NCBI GenBank assembly: GCA_913009475.1
Contig: CAJVYJ010000019.1
Location: 1-16,262 of the forward strand
Reading direction: 5' to 3'
Origin: an uncultured Actinomycetes bacterium
Lineage (GTDB): Bacteria; Actinomycetota; Aquicultoria; CAJVYJ01
Length of the DNA stretch: 16,262 bases
How positions within the stretch are numbered: the first letter of the stretch is position 1; each line of letters opens with the position of its first letter. The notes beneath the pieces were generated by a model, which had not been told where the DNA came from, did no database searches, and saw only the letters and a program-made list of their open reading frames with translations. Positions 13,168-16,262 of this stretch are shown here, one piece after another. The position numbers and the translations under genes are program-made.

Positions 13168-13791
13168 ATGGCAATTTATCGCCAAATAAAAATAATGGTC
13201 TTTATAATACTGACACTATTAACAGTAATTATTTTAGTTGTCGGTTGCAGTAAGGGAACAACCGGTAAAAAGTCTCTAGAATCAGAAACCTCAACCGTGG
13301 CGCCCAGGCAGACTAGAAATTGGAGATTGGCAAAAAGTCCTGATGATAAGTTATCGCTTAAGGTACCGCGAGACTGGGAAGTAAAAAAAACTGACGATTT
13401 GAATTTGGGCAAAGGTAAACTACTTATTGTATTCGGTCCCACGGACAATAATTATCGGACCAATCTTCAGGTCTCGATTGAAAAACTGCCGGATATGACC
13501 TTGCCTGAGTATATTGCCCAGTTTGAAAAAAATACTAGAGAAGATACGGGTACCAAAGAGCTTAAGATCTTGAAAACGGAGAAGTTCGATTCTATTTATG
13601 GAAACGCTTTTCGAAAAAAATACTCCTATCTCCTTGATGCCCAGGGGCAACGGTTTAATCTTGTTTTTGACGTCTTATACTTGCGCAAAGCCGATAATTA
13701 TTACATTATTCAATTCGTAACCACCAACAAACTCTACGGGAATGTTAAAAAAACATTTGGCGATATCTTAGCTACGATTAAGATCCGATAA
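13168..13791 (+). CDS. lipoprotein with PsbP/DcrB-like domain
   Basis: 207 residues. The front is a lipoprotein signal: a hydrophobic run (9-25) and the lipobox VVGC with the lipidated C27. A flexible linker follows (28-50). From about 52 the protein reads LSLKVPRDWEVKK, FGPTDNNYRTNLQVSIEKLPDMTLPEYI, GNAFRKKYSYLLDAQGQRFNLVFDVLYLRKADNYYIIQFVTT and then FGDILATIKI. This alternation resembles the PsbP/DcrB/Mog1-type fold found in many bacterial lipoproteins (DUF1795-like), which bind small partners of unknown nature. The call is by pattern, not by strict motif. GGGGAG lies 13 bases before ATG 13168, rather far, but an in-frame TAA upstream excludes any longer form. It would stand outside the membrane. 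It is probably monocistronic, and no terminator is clear before the next promoter. Confidence 0.75.
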   Translation: MAIYRQIKIMVFIILTLLTVIILVVGCSKGTTGKKSLESETSTVAPRQTRNWRLAKSPDDKLSLKVPRDWEVKKTDDLNLGKGKLLIVFGPTDNNYRTNLQVSIEKLPDMTLPEYIAQFEKNTREDTGTKELKILKTEKFDSIYGNAFRKKYSYLLDAQGQRFNLVFDVLYLRKADNYYIIQFVTTNKLYGNVKKTFGDILATIKIR

Positions 13792-13866
13792 CTGATATCA
13801 CTTTTTCGCTTATTATAAATATCTTTTTCATTAGGTGTTTAGTCCTAAAGTTAAGATAAAATAATA

Positions 13867-13896
13867 TTGACAAAACATATAATTTTTATATATCAT
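13867..13896 (+). promoter_or_regulatory. promoter of the AbrB-ABC operon
   Basis: TTGACA (13867-13872), an 18-bp spacer and TATCAT (13891-13896) form a strong sigma-70-type promoter 34 bp before the ATG at 13930. The same TTG could be taken as an upstream start codon, but it is the -35 box, and the AT-rich frame behind it is not protein. Confidence 0.7.
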
Positions 13897-13929
13897 ATTA
13901 ATCATACATTACATAAAGGACTGATTATA

Positions 13930-14178
13930 ATGAAAAAGGATTTTCATAAGTGTTATGGGACGACAACTATGGGTGAGCGCGGCCAGGTCGTGATTCCGGC
14001 GGAAGCGCGCAGAGCGATGAAACTGACGCCGGGCGATAAGCTTATTGTCATCGGCGGCCATGGTAATCATCCGCTCTTGATGGTCAAAGCCGACAATCTG
14101 GCCGCAACTATCTCACATTTAACGGAAAAGGTAAATTTTCTAAAAGAGTTAAACGGCGAACTGGAGAAGGATAAATAA
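13930..14178 (+). CDS. AbrB/SpoVT-type transcription regulator
   Basis: 82 residues from ATG 13930, which follows AAAGGA by 9 bases. Residues 10-55 are a swapped-hairpin AbrB/MazE domain with the typical line TTTMGERGQVVIPAEARRAM followed by KLTPGDKLIVIG. The tail (about 56-82) is a predicted helix with heptad-like leucines (LAATISHLTEKVNFLKELN) that may form a coiled coil. Its stop overlaps the ATG of the ABC ATPase in TAATG, so the two are surely co-translated. AbrB-like genes directly before a DrrAB-type exporter are a recurring arrangement. It probably binds its own promoter and tunes the exporter. A MazE antitoxin is unlikely, because no toxin follows. Confidence 0.88.
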   Translation: MKKDFHKCYGTTTMGERGQVVIPAEARRAMKLTPGDKLIVIGGHGNHPLLMVKADNLAATISHLTEKVNFLKELNGELEKDK

Positions 14179-15194
14179 TGAATGAGGCAGTAAAGGTAGA
14201 GCATTTAACAAAAATCTATAACCACAGTATCAAAGCGGTAGACGATATAAGTTTTTATCTCAAAGAAGGTGAGGCATTCGGTTTTCTCGGTCCCAATGGT
14301 GCCGGTAAAACTACAACTATTAAAATGCTGACAACGTTAATTTCCAAGACTTCCGGGCAAGCTTACGTTTATGGTAATGAAATCAGCTCCAACTCTATTG
14401 CCATCCGTAAGCTCATCGGCTATACGGCTCAGGATATCGAGGTCGATGAAGATTTAACCGGCCGTGAAAATATGATTTTATCGAGTCGTCTGTATCATCT
14501 GTCGGCAGCAAAAGCACGACAACGCGGCAATGAGCTTTTTGAAATATTGGGTTTGACCGAGGCAGCCGACCGCTCGGCCGGTACCTATTCCGGCGGCATG
14601 CGCAAACGTCTTGATATTGCCACAGCCCTCGTACACGATCCTAAAATTATATTCTTGGATGAGCCCACGACGGGCCTGGATCCGCAAAGCCGCTTTGCTT
14701 TGTGGGACTATATTAAGGGCTTAAATCAGAAAGGAACAACCATATTTTTAACAACTCAATATATGGAGGAAGCCGACAATCTTTGTGAACGTTTGGCAAT
14801 TATCGATAACGGTAAAATTGTCGCGGAAGGTACACCGGAACACCTAAAGGAGGAAATTGGCGGAGATACCATTACCTTGGAGATTAAAGATAGTTCGAAT
14901 AGCGGCGTAACAAGTCGAGATAATGCCGTAAAAACTTTAACCGGCCTACCGAACATCAAGGATATTAAGGTTTTGGATAATAATAGACTTTCTTTAAATG
15001 CCGCCAATGGCAGTTATATCATTCCCGAGATTGTTAGTTTGTTGCAAGAACAAAATATTGTCTTGGGACGACTTGAATTTGCCAATAGTTCATTGGATGA
15101 TGTTTTTTTAAAATATACCGGCCATGAGTTAAGAGTCGAAGAACAGAAGAAAAAAAGCAACGTCATGCATCATGGCAGAAAACGGAGGTCTTAA
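14178..15194 (+). CDS. ABC transporter ATPase, DrrA/CcmA-like
   Basis: 338 residues. The nucleotide-binding domain (1-230) has Walker A GPNGAGKT (38-45), Q-loop Q85 (GYTAQD), signature YSGGM (137-141), Walker B IIFLDE (157-162) and D-loop GLDP. The H-loop reads LTTQYMEEAD, with glutamine (Q194) in the place of the usual histidine, as DrrA-type drug-export ATPases commonly have. Residues 231-338 are the DrrA-type C-terminal domain (TITLEIKDSS, then IVLGRLEFANSSLDDVFLKYTG). GGAGAAGG lies upstream and the ATG overlaps the regulator's stop. With the permease behind it, it should form a two-gene exporter of the antibiotic or lipid class; the substrate is not visible. Confidence 0.93.
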   Translation: MNEAVKVEHLTKIYNHSIKAVDDISFYLKEGEAFGFLGPNGAGKTTTIKMLTTLISKTSGQAYVYGNEISSNSIAIRKLIGYTAQDIEVDEDLTGRENMILSSRLYHLSAAKARQRGNELFEILGLTEAADRSAGTYSGGMRKRLDIATALVHDPKIIFLDEPTTGLDPQSRFALWDYIKGLNQKGTTIFLTTQYMEEADNLCERLAIIDNGKIVAEGTPEHLKEEIGGDTITLEIKDSSNSGVTSRDNAVKTLTGLPNIKDIKVLDNNRLSLNAANGSYIIPEIVSLLQEQNIVLGRLEFANSSLDDVFLKYTGHELRVEEQKKKSNVMHHGRKRRS

Positions 15195-15195
15195 G

Positions 15196-15960
15196 TTGAT
15201 TACAGAAACATACGCTTTATTTGGTCGGGCCATGAAAAAGTTGTTAAGATCACCGGTAACAATATTTTTCTCCTTATTTATGCCCTTGGTTTGGATCACG
15301 CTGTTCGGACAATTATTTAGCAAATTTGCGGAAATGCCCGGCTTTCCCACTAAAAGTTATATGGATTTTTTCACCGCGGGAGTTGTGGTAATGACCGTGT
15401 TGACATCCGCCTTTCAATCAGGATTGAGCATTGTTCTGGATATGGATTCCGGATTTTTGGATAAGCTTTTAGTGGCACCGATTAACCGCTTATCGATTCT
15501 GATGGGTCGGCTCCTTACCGATGGCGTGCGGATCATCATCCAAGCCTCCATCATTATAGCGGTGGCCTTATTGATGGGAGCTCACATTAAAACCGGCTTT
15601 CTCGGCTATCTGATGATGATAATTATCGCCGCCTGTTTCGGCATTGCTTGGGCCGGCCTCTCCAATATAATCGCTATCGCCACCAAAAACAGCGAAGTGA
15701 CGATGATGGCGGGCATGCTGCTGACTTTCCCGATTCTTTTTATGAGCTCGGCTTTGATGCCGATTAACTTGCAGCCAAAATGGATGGAAACAGTAGCTAA
15801 GGCCAACCCGGCTAGCTATATTGTTGATGGTATCCGCAGTTTAATGGTATCAGCTACATTTGATTGGGCATTGATCGCTAAAGCGTTTATTGTCATCATC
15901 GTTGTTGCTTTATTTAGTATCAGCGGTTCCATTATTATGTTGCGACGTGTCAACCATTAA
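15196..15960 (+). CDS. ABC-2 type permease, DrrB-like
   Basis: 254 residues with about six membrane segments (roughly 21-40, 60-80, 112-130, 136-160, 172-192 and 229-248). YALFGRAMKKLLRSPVTIFF is the usual N-terminal coupling helix, LDKLLVAPINRLSILMGRLL is the conserved cytoplasmic loop, and NPASYIVDGIRSLM is the ABC-2 signature region near the end. The start is TTG 15196, placed 7 bases after a perfect GGAGG (15184-15188) and one base past the ATPase stop. An in-frame ATG at 15172 would give 8 more residues overlapping the ATPase, but has no such site. It is the last gene of the operon, and a strong terminator lies 20 bp downstream. Confidence 0.92.
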   Translation: MITETYALFGRAMKKLLRSPVTIFFSLFMPLVWITLFGQLFSKFAEMPGFPTKSYMDFFTAGVVVMTVLTSAFQSGLSIVLDMDSGFLDKLLVAPINRLSILMGRLLTDGVRIIIQASIIIAVALLMGAHIKTGFLGYLMMIIIAACFGIAWAGLSNIIAIATKNSEVTMMAGMLLTFPILFMSSALMPINLQPKWMETVAKANPASYIVDGIRSLMVSATFDWALIAKAFIVIIVVALFSISGSIIMLRRVNH

Positions 15961-15979
15961 TATAAAAAATCTAGTAAAT

Positions 15980-16016
15980 AAAACAGCGAGCGGTTTTAAA
16001 ACCGCTCGCTGTTTTT
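15980..16016. terminator. strong terminator after the ABC operon
   Basis: The 36 bp of 15980-16015 are a perfect palindrome with 18-bp arms: AAAACAGCGAGCGGTTTT meets AAAACCGCTCGCTGTTTT. The working hairpin has the GC-rich stem CAGCGAGCGG/CCGCTCGCTG with a TTTTAAAA loop and T5 behind it (16012-16016). A-runs before it make it work on the minus strand too. Confidence 0.9.
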
Positions 16017-16119
16017 AAAATATTTTATTTAAAGCATTTCTTTAGTAATATATTTTATTTGGCTTGCCAATTATCTAAGCATAGTTTAAGATTCAAGGGC
16101 TAATGAAAATAGGATAAAT

Positions 16120-16241
16120 TTGGAAGAGCTACAATCGGAACACCTGACAATAAAAGAGTTGCCGGAAGACATTAGGCCGCGTGAGCGGCTGATTTTAACT
16201 GGAGCCAAGTATCTCTCTGATATTGAGTTATTAGCAATTAT
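16120..16241 (+). CDS. radC: RadC/UPF0758 family protein, N-terminal fragment
   Basis: About 40 residues are visible, starting at TTG 16120 with AGGA 5 bases upstream. TIKELPEDIRPRERL followed by GAKYLSDIELLAII is the standard opening of the RadC (JAB/MPN-type) family, normally about 225 residues and continuing LLAILLRTG. The frame then runs into sequencing-adapter bases from 16242, so the rest of the gene is missing through assembly, not biology. Its function is not settled; the family is linked to DNA-repair phenotypes only weakly. Confidence 0.85.
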
Positions 16242-16262
16242 AGATCGGAAGAGCGTCGTGTA
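16242..16262 (+). other. Illumina TruSeq adapter left on the contig end
   Basis: The last 21 bases start AGATCGGAAGAGCGTCGTGT, which is the common Illumina adapter read-through (reverse complement of the universal adapter end). They replace the continuation of radC. These bases are not genomic and should be trimmed. Confidence 0.95.

Noticed and set aside
13867..13929. Longer AbrB protein starting at TTG 13867
   Set aside because: TTGACA there is the -35 box of a good promoter, the extra residues are AT-derived (KHIIFIYHINHTL), and ATG 13930 has its own ribosome site.
15172..15195. ATG 15172 as start of the permease
   Set aside because: It has no ribosome site and overlaps the ATPase tail; TTG 15196 follows GGAGG by 7 bases and begins at the conserved N-terminal helix.

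Overview
The window is a gene-dense stretch of bacterial chromosome, moderately AT-rich. It reads as an anaerobic or microaerophilic bacterium: there is a tandem pair of Fe-S-type U32 proteins, an iron-sulfur biotin synthase, lipoproteins, a DrrAB-type ABC exporter run by an AbrB-like regulator, and frequent TTG/GTG starts with AGGAG-type ribosome sites. A Gram-positive-like (Terrabacteria) or uncultured lineage fits, but nothing fixes the taxon. The last 21 bases match the Illumina TruSeq adapter, so the right edge is an untrimmed assembly end and not genome.

Layout. 1-1707: the C-terminal part of one U32 protein and a complete second one, separated by a gap with a G+C-rich hairpin. 1708-3592: a decayed accessory strip holding a serpin pseudogene (lipoprotein signal plus the C-terminal third, with two in-frame stops), a possible scrap of an IS200-like/REP transposase, a small cysteine-rich secreted protein, a terminator, and a CcmH-like membrane protein that has lost its CxxC. 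3593-4570 (minus): an orphan winged-helix O-methyltransferase. 4719-6119: an unusual Rossmann-GAF-GGDEF diguanylate cyclase.

6158-11993 is the core: a biotin operon preceded by a textbook BirA operator. The order is bioB, bioF, a bioD-bioA fusion, an alpha/beta hydrolase and a bioC-like methyltransferase, with 4-nt and 14-nt overlaps or short gaps. BioC would methylate malonyl-ACP to disguise it for fatty acid synthesis, and the hydrolase would remove the ester once the chain is pimeloyl (a BioH-type job). BioF makes KAPA, the BioA half makes DAPA, the BioD half makes dethiobiotin and BioB inserts sulfur. The set would therefore run from malonyl-ACP to biotin in one transcript, and BirA with biotinyl-AMP would shut it off. 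coaX (type III pantothenate kinase, minus strand) converges on bioC with a 23-bp overlap.

12745-13167 carries no gene but holds a 33-bp perfect inverted repeat with REP/MITE-like ends and a second inverted repeat. 13168-13791 is a lipoprotein. 13867-16016 is a promoter, an AbrB-like regulator, an ABC ATPase, an ABC-2 permease and a strong terminator. 16120-16241 is the start of radC, cut off by the adapter.
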